A stretch of 64,000 nucleotides of DNA from Pagrus major. Lineage: Eukaryota; Chordata; Actinopteri; Spariformes; Sparidae. Shown here piece after piece: positions 12,901 to 27,900 of this stretch. The translations under genes were made by a program, and so were the position numbers. The first letter of the stretch is position 1; each line of letters begins with the position of its first letter. The stretch spans positions 22,929,806 to 22,993,805 of the forward strand of contig NC_133215.1 in assembly GCF_040436345.1 (NCBI RefSeq). Reading direction: 5' to 3'. The notes below the pieces were generated by a model. The model made no database searches and was not told the DNA's origin. It saw nothing but the letters and a program-made list of their open reading frames with translations.

Positions 12901-15900
12901 TGTGTAATCACTTCTTGTCAATAAAGAGTTAAGGCAAACTGAAACAAAAAAATATTTGGTAAATGTGGAAAACTCCCGCTCACACCACAGCCATACATTT
13001 TGATTTCCAGTTCAAAGGATCAAGACTTTAAATGTGCTGAACTGTGACCCTGAAAACACACAACTGTTGATGAATACAACTTCTCTGGCTGGGTCGTCTG
13101 CTACAAAATATAAGTCAACTTTTTAAAAATCCAAGAAAAACACAGGGGTGTCCTCTGATCAAGGTTTATTTTAAAATAATTACCCTGAAGTGACCGTTCA
13201 TTAAAGAACAGTATGGGTGAATTCTAGCCCAGCCTTAAATTTTTATCAAAAGTAGGCCCCAAACAGAAAAATACTTTGGAACATCTATTTTGTGAGCCAG
13301 ATGCGTAGGAGAGGGATGAATAGATGAAAAGTTGCAAGCAAACTCCCACAGAGTGTAACTTGCGAAAATACATTTATGTGCGCATTTCATCATTTGACTG
13401 ATGAAGGTCTAGTACTGAAATTGTTCCAAAAAGATTTATTTTTGAAAGTTGGACAGTGTGCGGGAGTTTGCTTGCATTAAAAGCAGGCTACCATTAATTT
13501 GGAGTGATGCCATTGCAGGGTTTTAAATTAAATTAATATTACATTCATATTTTTTGGGAGTCAGTAGATACAAATCATGTTAGTCTGAGACTTTCTCTAT
13601 TGTAAGTTCAATCTTCATTTGGAATGAAGTTTAATGAGTTTAAGTTCAAAAAGATCCAAAGTGACTCTGTGTGATGACCATCATCTCAGGTCCTGACTTT
13701 AAATCTTGGCCCCAAGTCTGCATGTCCTGTAGTTGCTCCATTACTCTTGAACAAGAAACAGGCATTAAAAAAACACTTTGCTCCCCGACTTCCACAGAAT
13801 GTTGGAAACAGCCCAGTTGGTTAAAATGCAAAGGATGACTATCACCATGGAGATCAATTAAATCTTACTTTGCCAGCGACCTTGTCAGGGAATACGATGC
13901 ATAATCATTTGTACAGTGAGAAGAAGGGGGACAAAAAAAAAAAAACCCTGAAAAAGCTGTGTAAGAAAATAAAAAACAGAGAGCTTACCTCCAAGTGATG
14001 CCAAACGTGGGCCTGGGGGATGGATATGGCCAGATATCCGACGCTGGCTTGGCGTTGTAGCTAAATATGGGCACCTCACGGAAACCGCCTCGCCTCCCCA
14101 GCACCTTCAAGTCGTCGTGTGGCAGTACGAAAATACTCTTGCGGTTGCTCTTGGTGACAAACTTGCGGTAAGAAGGAAGGGCAGTGTCTGAGCGCGTCTT
14201 CTTGGTGCGGGAGAACTTGAGGAGGCGGACGCGGCCCTTTGTTAATGAAAAGTCCTCTTGCCTCACAGTAACAGATGACACTGAGGTTTCACCGCTGGTG
14301 TCCGTCGTTGACTTACTGATAGAAGCCAAAGCCGTCTTCTGTTCCTGTGTCACTGTTTCACTCTGACTGTCCTCTGACTGTCCGTCAAGCCCTGGGGAAC
14401 AGATTTTGGTCACAGTTGTTTTGGTCATTGTAGTAAGTGTGGACACTGCGCTGCTTTCTGTTGTTGCCACCACGGGCTCTCCAGATGCCTTTGATGGTGC
14501 CATCCTCATCTCTGTGGAGACTACCGTTGTGGAAGTTGTGGAGGTGGTGGTTATCTGGGTGATGACGGTCTTGAGCGGATCTGTTGTCCCACTGTGACTA
14601 CTCTCCTCTGCGAAGTCATCGCTCAGACTGGACTCCTCAGCTGAAGGGATAGGAGACGGTGCCATTCGGATGATCTTGATAACAGGACTGGCTTTGGTCT
14701 CCGTGGACGGAGATGGTGATGTGCTGTTGTGCTGTAGAGTGCTATGAGCATTAGCTCCAAGTGCGTCTATGTTGTTCTCCAGCCTCGATATCTTCAGCGG
14801 AGGTTTGTAGTCCTGCTCTGATATCGTCGATTTGCTCTCTACCTTAGAAGCAAGGCTTGTTTCCTTGGCCCCATCCTCTGTACTATCATTCACAGGAGCC
14901 AAATCTCCGTTCACTAAAGGCTTTTGCTGCATGCCATCCTTTAACGAGACCACCAGCCCTTGTTCCTCAACTTTACCAATGCTGTTCACTCTAGGCTGCG
15001 GACTGTTGGTAAGCACTCCGTTATTTGAGCTATTTATTACAGAGTTACTCAACATGCTTTCACTCCCCGAGCCATCATTACCATTTACCTGAGCGAGAGG
15101 AGAAACAGGCTCGGGAGTGCTATCACCTTCAGTTCTAGCTTGCATATTTTCTTGGTTCTCCACAGGCCCCATGCCATTTTCCTCTGTACCCAAATGGGAT
15201 GAGCTTAAAATTTCTGGGTTTTGCTGAGTGAGTTTAGAAGGAGATGTGTTTTGACTATTTTTTTGGTCAAGAACACTTGTCCTTAAAGAGTCCGGTTTCA
15301 AGTTCGGTTCCTCCGATGAAGTATTTTCAACATGTGCAGCCTTGGTAACATCTGATGGTACGCTGACTGTTTGGTGCTCTAAAGAGCTATGAATCCCCCC
15401 TGCTGCTGTTTCTTGCACATCAGGCAGTTTGACACCCTCTTGCCCTGAATTGTCTGAATTAGATTCTTTTGGCCCCGTAGTCCTTCCCACTAAATCTGCC
15501 CCCAGTTCCTGGGGCAAGGAGGTGATTTGGTTCTGTGGTGCTCCTGAATCTTCACCTGTACCTGTACTGCAACTGTCTTTGTGTTTGGAGTCAGGAGTAG
15601 GAGAAGGAAGAGGAGGAGCAACAATTTCATCCTTAGTTTTAGAGAGTTCAGCCTGACTCCCCCCTTCATCCTCTTGCCCTCCACCTTCTCCTGACCCTGG
15701 AGTTTGTGTTGTGGAAGATTTCTCCTCCACTTTCAATGCTTCGCCCAGTGCGAGCTGCGTGCGAGCGAGAGTATGGGGCTTGAGCGGTGACCGTGGCCGG
15801 ACTGGAGTGCTCAGTGCCGTAGTTGACGTGGATGAAACTGGTGCAGGAATCTGAGTGCTGGAGGCAGACACTCGCTGCCTCTGCCTCTCTTCAATAATGT

Positions 15901-18900
15901 GCTGCTTCTGTCGTCTGTCCAGCAGGCTGTCCAACTTGGAGGACTTGACCTTCTTCTTGTAGGCAATGCGGGTCAGGAAGCCCTTGCTGACATCCACTAC
16001 ATCGTAGTTGAAGGGTCGTGTTGGGCCCTCTGGAGGCTCTTCCTTCACAGAAACCTTTTCCTCCTGAACACTGGACCCTGGAGAAAAAAATAATTCAGAA
16101 TCTGCATTGATAAAGAAACAAGACACTTCATCACATCGTCCTTAAGATTTCTGTCAAAGTTGAAAAAGCTTGGAAATATTAACATAAATGTGTTTTATAA
16201 CAAGTTTAAAATGAAGCATAACTCATGCTCTACATGCAGTTGAATACAATGCTATAAGACTCTTAAGTCGCACTCTGTCATACTTTGCTCTTCATCTGAT
16301 CGCGCATCTGTGGGGTCCAACTCCATCTTTACAGGTGATGCATCAGGTGACAACTCCTCAGACTTTTCTTTTTCATCAGCTCCTTCTTTCGTTTCCTCTT
16401 CCATCTTCTCATTTGACTCCAAATCTTCGACAGACATCAGACGATCTGTTTCAGGCTTGGAGAGACTGGAAGAGTCTTGATCTTTTGCTTCACTGCTTAT
16501 GACAGCGTCTCCCTGAGCTTCTGGTTCAGCTACACTAGGCCGCCGACTCAAGTCCAGCAGGGTACATTTCTTGCCAAGTTTAGCATCTTTGGAAAACAAA
16601 ATGACAGCAAGAGTATAATTTTCAGATTAGGTTGAGAACAATCACCTGAAGTTACTAATGATTGCCATAACTCGTTAATCAACTCACTCATTATTTAGAC
16701 AAAAAAACAAACAAAAAAATCGTTGAAAAGTTTGGAATTTGAGTACAGTTGTAACAGCTCTTTAGTTTATCGCACATTACTAAATGACATCCACAGACGA
16801 ATCAAAGGGATGACCAACCTACAACACACAATGACAAACTGAACTAATTCACTCTCAGAGTCAAAGAGACTTTATATTAGAGAAAACCAAATTCCAAATA
16901 ACTAAAACCACATTTTAGGACCCAAAATTTCCCATTCCAGACCTTCCAGTTCTTTGCGGTAGTTGGCGTTGGTGTTGCCAGGAAGCCGGGGGACAAACCG
17001 CTGCACATACGTCTTACTGATCCAACTCCAGCCCCCGTAGCCCGTAACACGATATTCCTCTCCTTTCTGCTTCCACACCTTCACATAAGACAAGAAAATG
17101 TAGCAGGAATGAGGGAAATAAGGATGAAGAAACATCAAGAGGTGAAAGGTTTAAATGGAGAAAAATGAACAGACAGGAAAAAGGGCGCAGGTATAAATAG
17201 AGATTAGAAGTTTCGAAAGTTTTTCACACACTGATCACTAATTGCTGAGGGAAATGACTCACAGCAGAGCTCAACTTGCTGCATCAAAGAGGCTTTGATG
17301 GTCACTCACGCACTTACGCACAACATACACACCAGTGTTTCCCACAGCAATGAATCAGTTTTCCAGTCAGTAGACTACACTGAAATACTATTACCACCAG
17401 TGTGTAACCTGCAATGCTTGTGACCAAACGATCTTCATGTGACGGTGGTCCAGCCTCAATCTGATATGCTTAGTATGTACGCATGTGTGCACAAGGCTTT
17501 TCCCTGTGAACATTAATGGCAAGAAATGCCTAAATTATAATGTATTAAATTGACATTGTGCCAGGTTTGAAACAATCAATTGAAAGGACCTACCTGGTGT
17601 TTAATTGGAAAGGTGTACTTGACCCACGTGGCCTGCTGCATCGTCTCCTCATCCTCCAGCTTCTTCTCCCTCTTCTTTACTTTCTCTTTCTCTTCACGCT
17701 CCATGGACGTCATGCGGTTTAACCTGAAAACATGTTTCTTTTTAAATTGTGATACAGTACAGCCTGCTGCTCGTAGATTGTGTAATTGGGTTTTTTGGCT
17801 AGTGTGCTGCAGAGAAAACAGTGATTGGTTTCTTTTAAAAACCCTGCAGTATGAGATGAATTCATTATAACCATTCAACAACTCAGCAATTTTAGTTTAT
17901 TGAATAATATTTTTTTATTCTTATTAGGTTTAAATGAACAATTGGAATGTTTCTTGCGTGATGTAAAAGTATGATAAAAGCCTGATTAAAGATGAGAAGA
18001 TGACAGCTGCTCTTGAAACAGTTCCATGAAACATCCTCTCTCTCACAAGCACACACACACACACTTGTCAATGCTATAGATACATAAACACACATTCAGG
18101 TCCTATCCTTGTAGAATCTCGAACAATCACGTCTTTAAAAGGGGCGTTGTGGTGTTGAAGCAGTAGTACAGGCAGAGGTGGGTGGTGCTGGTAGTGCTGC
18201 AGTCTAAATATTATGCCTCACAGCGAGGGTGGGCCCTTTGATCTGATCTGGTTATGATCGCGTCTGCCTGCTAAACTGACCACACATCCCTGTGTACATG
18301 CACTGAATGCTTGATCGAGTTTTTAACTTTTGTGAAGTATTTGAATGTTTTGCATTCAAACTGAATTTTTGTTATTTTGTTTATGTATGTTTAAGAAATC
18401 ATATCATGCATACCTGGTGTGGCCCAGTGAGTCCTTCCAGACAGGCAGCAGAGCCACCGGTTTGATGGCACACTCCAGGATGGCCAGAGCCAGCGCAAAC
18501 TCTCTGGCCTTACTGCACATCTGAACTGCTTTGATCCAGTTGGTCCTACAAAACAAGCAAAGAAACATGAAACACTTTTAAATGTCCCTCTTCACTCTGG
18601 ACGCTTCACTTTTGGGCTACATGTAGTTTTAAGTTTACAGTCTGGTCATGGTCAAGTCTGAGCTTTCTTTCTTTTCTACACAAGCTGATTTAATTGTAAT
18701 ACATCATTGCCATACCACATGTCTCACTGACTCTGAGGTGTACCTGTGTGAGGCCCAGTTAGGGTGCATGAACGGTGCAGGGACATTGTTCTCCAGCTGG
18801 ATAATGGTGAGTCTCAGTGTGGAGATGGTCAGAACCTTAGAGCCATGAATAGACCCATTCCACTTAAACTCTCCTGCTGGTGTCATGCAGAACTTGTGGG

Positions 18901-21900
18901 AGAGATGCCGCCTCTTGTCGTGGTCCTAATGAAAAGACAAATTACGCTGGTTTTAGTCAGTTTTCATTGTCAACTCCTTATCATCTCTGACTTTTATGTA
19001 TTTATAATGATGGGAGAAACCCTTGCAAACACAATAGAATATTTATGAATATTCAAATGGTAAAAACAAGCCGTCATGCTCCTTGCCTCTCTGTGCTGGT
19101 GCTTGTTGAGGGCCACAGTGTTGGAGCTGTACTGGTTATGATAGACACGGTACTTCCCCTCCTGGCCAAGCCTGAAGTATTGGCAGAGTGTCCCCTTCAT
19201 CACCACGTCCTTGCTGTTGCGTGTGCTGACACGGGTGACGTCACCTTGTGCATTTACTACTAGTACCTGTAGAGGTAGGGTAAAATATGTAAAATATTAG
19301 ATATGAGTCATTTAGATTTATTAAAAGACCGTCTTATGACAACGAAGTTTATAATCCAATCTATAACATGATAAATAACCAGCTGCTCTGAGTAAAATAA
19401 GCATCATTACAGACACTGACACTGCAGTCTTGAAATGAGCTCGGGTTATCTCGCTCTTGCTCATCACCCTAAAAGTCCCACTACTAAATTATGTGTTACT
19501 GGGCAACAAGCTAGCACAAAATAACGCTGAGTAGCCTCAAGATTGTCCCTTTAATCTCCAAGCTTAATTTCCACCCCAAGTACCTAAAACTTTTTGTCCG
19601 AGAAACTACTTTTTTAAGGAACTAAACGGTTCTTTGGGTTCCTAAACTTAATGTAGACATGACACATTCACTTTTCTTCTCACCTCCTTGCCCTCTTTGA
19701 AGCCCTTGTTGGCTTCGTGGACAGCAGCAGCCACCTGCTGGTTCTTCAGCTGGCTAAGCTTGCTGTCTGGGTTCCTCAGCCGGGTCACCATGCGAGTCGC
19801 TGCAGACTTCTTACTACTGAGACCTGCCGTCTCACCATTGGCTGAGTCTTTAATGTCTCCTGGAAACCCAGCACCAGGTTCAGTCAAAGACAGAAGAAAT
19901 CAAGTCATACACAGTAAGTTGTAAACTCAATCTGAGCATGATGATGTGCAACGAACATTAACAGTGGCACCCTCTTGACAGTGGTTACAAAAGTAATAGT
20001 GGTAATATGCTCATACTGCTTTTCTCACATAAATAAATCTATTACTATTGTTTTGTCAGACCTGTGTCATCAAAGCTGGCCAGGGATGACTGGGAGGACT
20101 TGTCAAGCAGGTCTGGAGGTTCAGGACCTCTGGGAGGGACCCCAGCTCCCATACTGCTGTTACTGTTCTCCTCGCTGATCTGGGAGGGCTGGCTCAGGCT
20201 GGGGACGCCATCTCCACTGATGGAGATAGAATCTGATGATGGGGTTTCTGCAACACAGACAGAAAATCGCAAGTATTGAACATTTCATAAACAAATTTGT
20301 TTCAGTTGTGTTGCTTTTTGTTGTCATCAGCCATTATCTGAGGCATCTTTCATGGTTCATTTAGGTGTTCCAGAGAAGTACAGGTGTTAGCGAGGACTAG
20401 AATTACTGAGCGGGAAAAAAAACAAGACAAATTGTAGCATCAAAGCTGTCAACAATGACCAATCAATATCAGCACACGTAGAAGGCCAATCATCATGAAG
20501 GCAGAAACTTTCTTGTGATAGTTCTCATATAGTTAAGGCTGTGGCTCCCTCTACTGATAATTCATGTGTAATGCATGCACAAAATAACTAGTTTGAATGG
20601 AGGGATGGGTCACTTGAAAGCAATGGGTGACCAGTCCAGGCAAAGCAAGGTTCCAACAAGGCATGTGCGCACACTATAACACTGATCACAACGATGAACA
20701 GTGAAGCTCTGTGATTATTAAGGATGAATATGTGCAGATCATCACTGAACTATTTTCACCAAAGGTGGTGCCTAAACAGGAAGCCGTCAAAGCAGAGGTT
20801 CCAATTACAAGCAAGCAGCAGAAGAAAAACATCTGATAACAATTCTTGCACCAGGCAAAGTGAACGCTGTCCCCAGTTGACTAAGGCTCAGTTGCAGTCA
20901 TGCTGATTGCAGTGACAAGGCTGTCTGATTGCAAATCAATCGATGCAACAGCTGGAAGTATTCCCTGGCTGAAGAAACGAAAATTGGAATAACGAACACA
21001 AAAGCCAGCAGATGGAGTGAGAGCCACATGCAAAGAAGTTGGCTGGGAAATGGTCAGGTGAAACTATAAGGCATTGGTTGTATATGGCCCAGCAACCAAG
21101 CCATTGGTGATGTTAGGGGTATGAGATTCATCATACAGTCCTGTGAAGATGCAGGCTGCAGCTAGGGCTGGGTTTAAAAGAAAAAAAAAAAAAAAATCAA
21201 ATCGATCTTCATTCGAATGATCCGATATCAATACATACAATACTTTCAATATATGTCTTTCCTGTAAGGGTTTACAGGAAAGGCATAAAAATTGATTTGC
21301 TAAATCAGTGATGTTACCCAGCTCTAACTGTGGCCGTAAAGCATATCCCCTAAAAGCGCTTAATGAGGTCAACTTCACCCTGAGACGTCCTTGTATACCT
21401 TTGGTGTTGCCAGAGACCTCCATATGGGAACATCCCTCTATCACAGCCTGTACGGTGGAGGCCGGGGGCCATGGGGCCTCAGTGGCCAGGCTATAGCTCA
21501 CAGCGGCAGGGAGGGTTTGCGTTGGAGCGGAGGTTGCTGGAAGTATAGGTCCGTCTGAGATGCTACTGCCACTACTGCCTTCTCGGCCAGTGGGTGGAAC
21601 TTCGACAACTACAGATGGACAGCAGCAGTGTTGTAAATATGTGGCTTTTAGTTTATAATGCATTAATAACTTGAAGACGATGCAGAGGCAGTGATGGGCT
21701 GACAAATATGGTCCGATCATAAAATCATCATTAATTGAAAAATAAAAAATGTAGACATTATTGGCAAAACTACATATATTACCTTTAAAAATGTATTGCA
21801 GTTTTCTTTTTTTTTTAAATCAGGCTTGTATGAGACCACATTTAGACATTTATATTTATTATGCTCTCAAGAGTAATTAGATGCCACTTACCAAAGACAT

Positions 21901-24900
21901 TAGCGTTTTGTTCTCCTGCCCATGCAATAAATGTCTTATTATTGTGTATAAGGGCCTCTTTGTTGCACTGGATAATATATTCAGCAAGACACCAACATTA
22001 ATTAACATATGTGCTTTGTGAGTGCCAAACTTGAGTCTTGAAAAAGAGCACAGCATTTCTAATTGGTCTAAGAGCCAAACAACAGAGGAATTGATTCTTA
22101 AATCAATAACTAATTACACCATTGTGATGATGTCCTTTTTTCCAGGCTCAAAAACAGAATAGAGAGGAGGCACTGAGTCTGAGAGAAACTGTTTTTCAGG
22201 TCAGACCTCACAATGCTTTTATGCTACCATTATTACTACTTTGGGACACAGATTTTGCTGTGCTTTCTTAATACTTAAAATATAAACATCATGATCACCT
22301 CCTGTTTTGACGCCATCCTTTTTCTCTCCTGTGACTTCTTCTTTTGTCTCCTCTTCCTCCTTTGTAAGAGCTTTGACCCTGCCATCCTGCTGCCCATCAT
22401 CCTTCAACTTGGCCTCCTCGGCTTCCTTCTCCACCTCCACCTCCTGCTCCTTCTTCTCCTTTTCCAGCCGCGCTTTCTGGGCCTCCTCGGCCACACGTCT
22501 TTTCACCTCCTCCAGCTCCTCCTCCTTCTTAGCCCGCAACCGCTCCAGGATGTCCTCTGGATGAGAGAGGAAGATAAAGGACGAAAGTTGTGAAACAAAA
22601 GATATAAGAGGCTGAGCCAATTAATCGTGATCAAAAACACAAAAACAGGGGAAAGCCGACAAATAACTCCTCTAAAATGTCAAAGTATTGTGTGTCTAAG
22701 AGGGGAAAGTTTCAGATGATACTGAGAACACACTTTATAAAGCTTAATGGAAAGGTGTTATTTAACAGTGCTCAATAAATCACAAAATGCACATTAAAAG
22801 CTAGAAGAGCATCAGACAAAAGTTCAATGCAAGATAAGATGTCAAGTGTTGGGTGTGTAATAACGATAACTTTGGTTCAGCTCTTAAAGATATAACCAAA
22901 ACACTGAAAGAAGAGACAAAAAGGGTGTGTTTTGGAGGCCATGTTATGATACGCCTGAACTTTAAACCGCAAACTAAGAGAAGACACAGAATAACCTTCC
23001 AGAGGACCTCCTTCCTTAGACTTCACAAATGATGCCAGATTGTTTACAGGATTTACATTACATGATTTGCATCCCCTAATCCTAACCTGTGTAAATCTCC
23101 ACAATAAAGTTAGGTTCTAGTGCATGAAACCAGGAAAAGGAAGGAGAAAAGGGGGCTCTCTAAAAACCCTTAACTTCTGATAAAACACACCGTTGTGAAT
23201 TTAATAGAAGGGAAGAGGAACAAACGAAAATGCTAACTGACTTCTGTGTATCATTGAAGCAGACAATATTGTGTGAGTCTGTGTGGTACTACAGCTTTAG
23301 TGGAAGATTCTGTGGTAAAGTCGTTTTTATTCAATACTCATTGTTTGTGTATGTTATGCCCAATTAGGAACTCTTGCATCAAGCAGAAACACGATTACTG
23401 TATGCAAATGTTTAGGCTTCTCTTATATTGACACTCAAATCAGAAAAAAACAGCATGTTTGTTAAATTCTTCTATGTTTTGTTTCTCATCTTTGATTCAC
23501 TAACAATGCATTTCATTGCAAATGAAGAGGCAGGGCTGACACATTCACTATATCCTAACTGGGTACAACACTTGTACAACTTAAATAACACTGGATGAAG
23601 GAAGGTTTACACTTGTGACCAAGTTGGATGAAAAATCCCACATTTTATCTGTGAACGTGATAAAGACACTGAATATAAAAACTAAGCTTAAGCATAACAG
23701 TAATTTTAAATGCCTCTCTCTTTCTACACAATGTCACTTTTGTTAGTTCACATTAGAGCCTGACCAATATATCGGTAGCCAGTATTATTGGGCGATATCA
23801 TCAGGATCTCTGCATATGTTGTCCCTTATGAGTTGATATGAAAACATTTGGGCACTTGCCCAAAAAATGAAGTAGTCGTTGGGCTCTAGTTCACATGATA
23901 TCATTTTAAATGTTTCTGGACTTTAATGTAATATCATGGATTAGTTGTGAAAACAGCTGCCAAATATACTAACAGGAACCATGAGGAGCTGCACTTTCTG
24001 GGCATTAAGTGTTTTTTTCAAGCACTTATCTGCTGGGCACTTTACAGACCAATTAATCACTTGTGTATCTCTGGTTTTAAGTGTCAGTCACACATATTTT
24101 TTACATGTTTGAGATGTTACTGAGCTAGCTGGTGTGGTATAGTGCCATTTCGAAAATGTTTGACAAAGACTGTATTTATTCTTTCAAGTTGTGTATATTT
24201 TTATATGCTTGGGTTATCTACTCCCTGGGGTAAAAAACAAAAAAGGTTGAAGTCTTTTATAAGCAAGAATCAACTTATTCAATTCAACTTATTATTATTT
24301 ATCTTTGCATAACAGTTGCTCTCCAAAGTTGAAATGTTAGAAACTTCCACTGCACGTCAGACTGAATGTCCTTAACATGATGTGCTCACAGGTAAGTGAT
24401 TTTTAAACCAATAAATCAAACAAAAAACATAGGCATGAATTTGGTGGACACCCTACAGACAGAAACGACAGGATGAGGGACTGAAGGGAAGTGCTGGATA
24501 CTAGCCAAAGTGGGACCAGAGTAAGGTTACATAATGGCTGGGTTGATTCCTATGTCCCAACCATCTATGACTGGGTGGCATTCATGAGTATTTGAGAGAA
24601 AGCAGGCAGAGAGAGATAGAAAGAGAAAGGGAAGAAAAAATGACTTTGGGCTTAAAGAGATCTTTTTTCCCCTGTTAGCCGTGATTAAATTTGACAACAG
24701 GAAGCTTCTCAGAATCGCTGAAAATTTTATTATTATTTTATTAATGAGAGAAAGAATAAGGAGCTCTTTACCATTAGCGACAGTGAGGTAACACTTGTTG
24801 CTGCCACGGGCCTTGTTGGTTAAGTCCTCGGTGATGTCCATATGCGCGTGCACCTCGTCCCTTATCTCTTCAAGCGCTGCATACAGGTCGGCCTCCCAGT

Positions 24901-27900
24901 ACTCCTTATCCAAACAATCTATGAGCTCAGCTAGCTGGACCTGGAAAGTTAAAGGAGTTCAATAAGTGCAAGACAAGATTAACTCAGTGATATGACAGTC
25001 GTGCTGCCAAAAAACAGGGAATGTTTGGATGTATTTTGTTCATTAAAAAGACAGACTAGGGTTGTGACCTTTACTTTAATAAGTAAGAAATTAAAATGAG
25101 TCTTTTAAATCATATAATTCTATTGTGTGAAGAGCATACATGACCCCAGTAAGAGAAAATGATGAGTCGAAATTTACCTTGGTGCTATAGTACCAGATGG
25201 CTTTGTCCTCCTGTTCACCATCCTCCTCACTGTAGGGGAGACATGAGAGAGGAGACATGAGGGAAAAAAAGAAGACAAAACAGTGAGGGATAGGACAAAC
25301 AGGAGAAAAAATACGAAAAAAAAATGAAGCTCCACACATGCTTGCTTTCTATATGTTGTGCAGCTTTGAATAACATTTGTTCACATTTTGTCTAGTCAGT
25401 AGATACAGACTGCAGATCAACCACTTGTCCAAGTTTAAGAGGCAGCAGTTTATCTGTCATTTCTGTAATTCGTTTTTTATGTGTGTTAAATTCACAGGAC
25501 CAGCTTCAGTCACACAGGTCTCTTGGTAAAAATGTCCCAATAAAATTGGATCCCTTAATACCTGCTGTATTTGACGGTCTTTAAAAGGTGTAAACAAAAG
25601 GCAAAGCATAAATAAAACAAACTAGACTAGCACTCAGTAGAGTGCATACCTCCGGCAAAGCCCAACAGTCTCCTTTAATTCAATCAAGCCTAATCCAATA
25701 TCAAATTTAAAATTGAACATATTTATATCCGCTAGATCCTGATTTTTATTTGGATCCACATCAAATTGTACACACACATAGCTACCAGCCACCTCAATAT
25801 GCCTTATTGTTAAAACCAGATCCATGCATTATTCCCTAAGAAATTAATGATAATGTGAAAAACGCCCAATTTCCCAATATTAAAGAAAGTGAGAAAAAAA
25901 ATTCCTGAACCCGTGTCTTTATCTGGATCTGCACCAACAGTTAATTAATGGGGTCTATTCTGGGTCGACACCAATCCTCCATCCAAGTTCAGAGGAAATC
26001 AGTTCAGTAGTTTTTGTGTAATCCTGCTGACAAACCAACCAGCCAACAGATGGTCATGAATGAAAACATAACCTCGCTGGTGGAGGTGATGAAGCACTTC
26101 GAATAGTTTATATTCAAAATAATAATGTCGAGTTTAAAGATTAAAATCAATGGCATGAAATTAAAACAGCTGTAAGTGATATTTTTTTTTAAATATATTC
26201 CAGCAGAAATCACTGTATAGAGTATTTGGTCAGTAACTCACGTCACTATACTAAATGACTGAAACCCTAAGAAATTCAATAATTCATGAAAATATCCGCC
26301 CTCCCCTTTTGCCATGAACATGTGTGTACCTGTAGGGTTCAGCTGGAGCTGTACTGACTGCAGGAAGCCTTAACTTGTGCAAAGCCCAGCACAATAACAA
26401 ACATCAACAAGGACACTTGAGTTTGTCTAGTAGCAGCTAAAGAGAATATCTAAGAGTTTTCTGCCCAGCATGGTCCTTGCCGAGGGACTGTGAAGCCTGA
26501 GGCCATGTAACAGTGGTGTCTATTCAGCATCCTTTACTTGAGGCACATGTGCGTGCACACACACACCAGCACCCTACTTCTGTGCACATCATTCATTGCA
26601 CGTACATCCAGTCACACAAACTTTCCTCTGTGCACACTACTTGTATGCACAAACACACACAGCCTCTGAAGTGAAGATCAGTAATGCAGCACCTGCTGGG
26701 GGCCAATTTGGAGAGCAGGACGAAGCAGAAAGGAAGAGAGGGAGTGAAATGCAGCCACGACAAAATTTGGGCCACCAACCTTATTAAATCTTATATTGTT
26801 CAAGTGATCCATGCTCCTTTATGGTTTATGTAGCAGGCCTTCTGCTGCTGCTGACCCAGCATACAAACCATCTGTGACTGCTCAATACCAAGATAATTTG
26901 CTAACGTATGGGACCAATACTGCTGATGGTCAGATTATGTTAAATTCTATGGACAGACACTGTTATTTTTGGTTTATTAAAACAGCAGGTCTAACCACCG
27001 TGCAGGTCTGTACTCATATGAAATATCCTAAGCTTGTGGTATGCTCAACTTTAAACCTAAGAGCTCATAACTTTTTGTCACTGGCAGTGACAAAATGTAC
27101 TGTTCTTCACACATTCATGCAGCTACATCATGGTTCGATACACTGCATGTAGAAGTTGTTTGCTCAACTTCAGGCTTCAGTCTTCCAATAGTGTATAATG
27201 TATTCTACAAATCTGTTTCATTAAACAAGTTTGTGGTGTGCATGTTTGACTGAAGTACTCGCTTTTGCTTGTAAAACTGACACAGCTCATTTGCTGTCAA
27301 TTTGAATGGGCCACCGCAGGTCATTCAGCCTGCCTTTATGACCCCCTCTGCCGACCAGAGTGAACCTCTGGGTTGACGTAGCCAGGCTTTTAGCACCAGA
27401 CATCTCTTTGGGGATGGAAATTTAATTTAATGTAATTTACACAACAATAAGGTGGTTAAGCTATAATATTTATGAAGTTTCTATGATGCTGTGGGATAAA
27501 CCTGTGACAACGATCGCACATGAAAAGAGGGGGTCAAATACAGGTTGCTTGTGCTCCGTGTGGGTCTCCTACATTAAAGAGGTATTATTAATGCCTTGGA
27601 TTAGCAAAGAGGGTAGAGCAGGTATAAAGCCAGCCACGCAAAGAGCTTCACAGACATCCTTCTAACATAATGAAATTTGTGCAAATATATGTACTGGTAG
27701 TGAAGTGTTATTATGTAATGATACTATTTTGGCAAGGACACTTGAAAAAGTAATTTAAATTTGAGAGACCATAATGGTGAATAAAGACCACATCAAAATG
27801 TTTCACACAGTCAGTCCTAACCAAGTGTTAAAGTAATATTTGTAATATGTAAGAATTATTAATTTTTATTTTTTTAAATGGCATACTGGGGCGCCCCAGT

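Noticed and set aside
22291-22593. Plus-strand Leu/Ser/Phe-rich frames opposite bptf exon 5
   Set aside because: Complement of a Glu/Lys-rich coding region; a known artefact without independent support.
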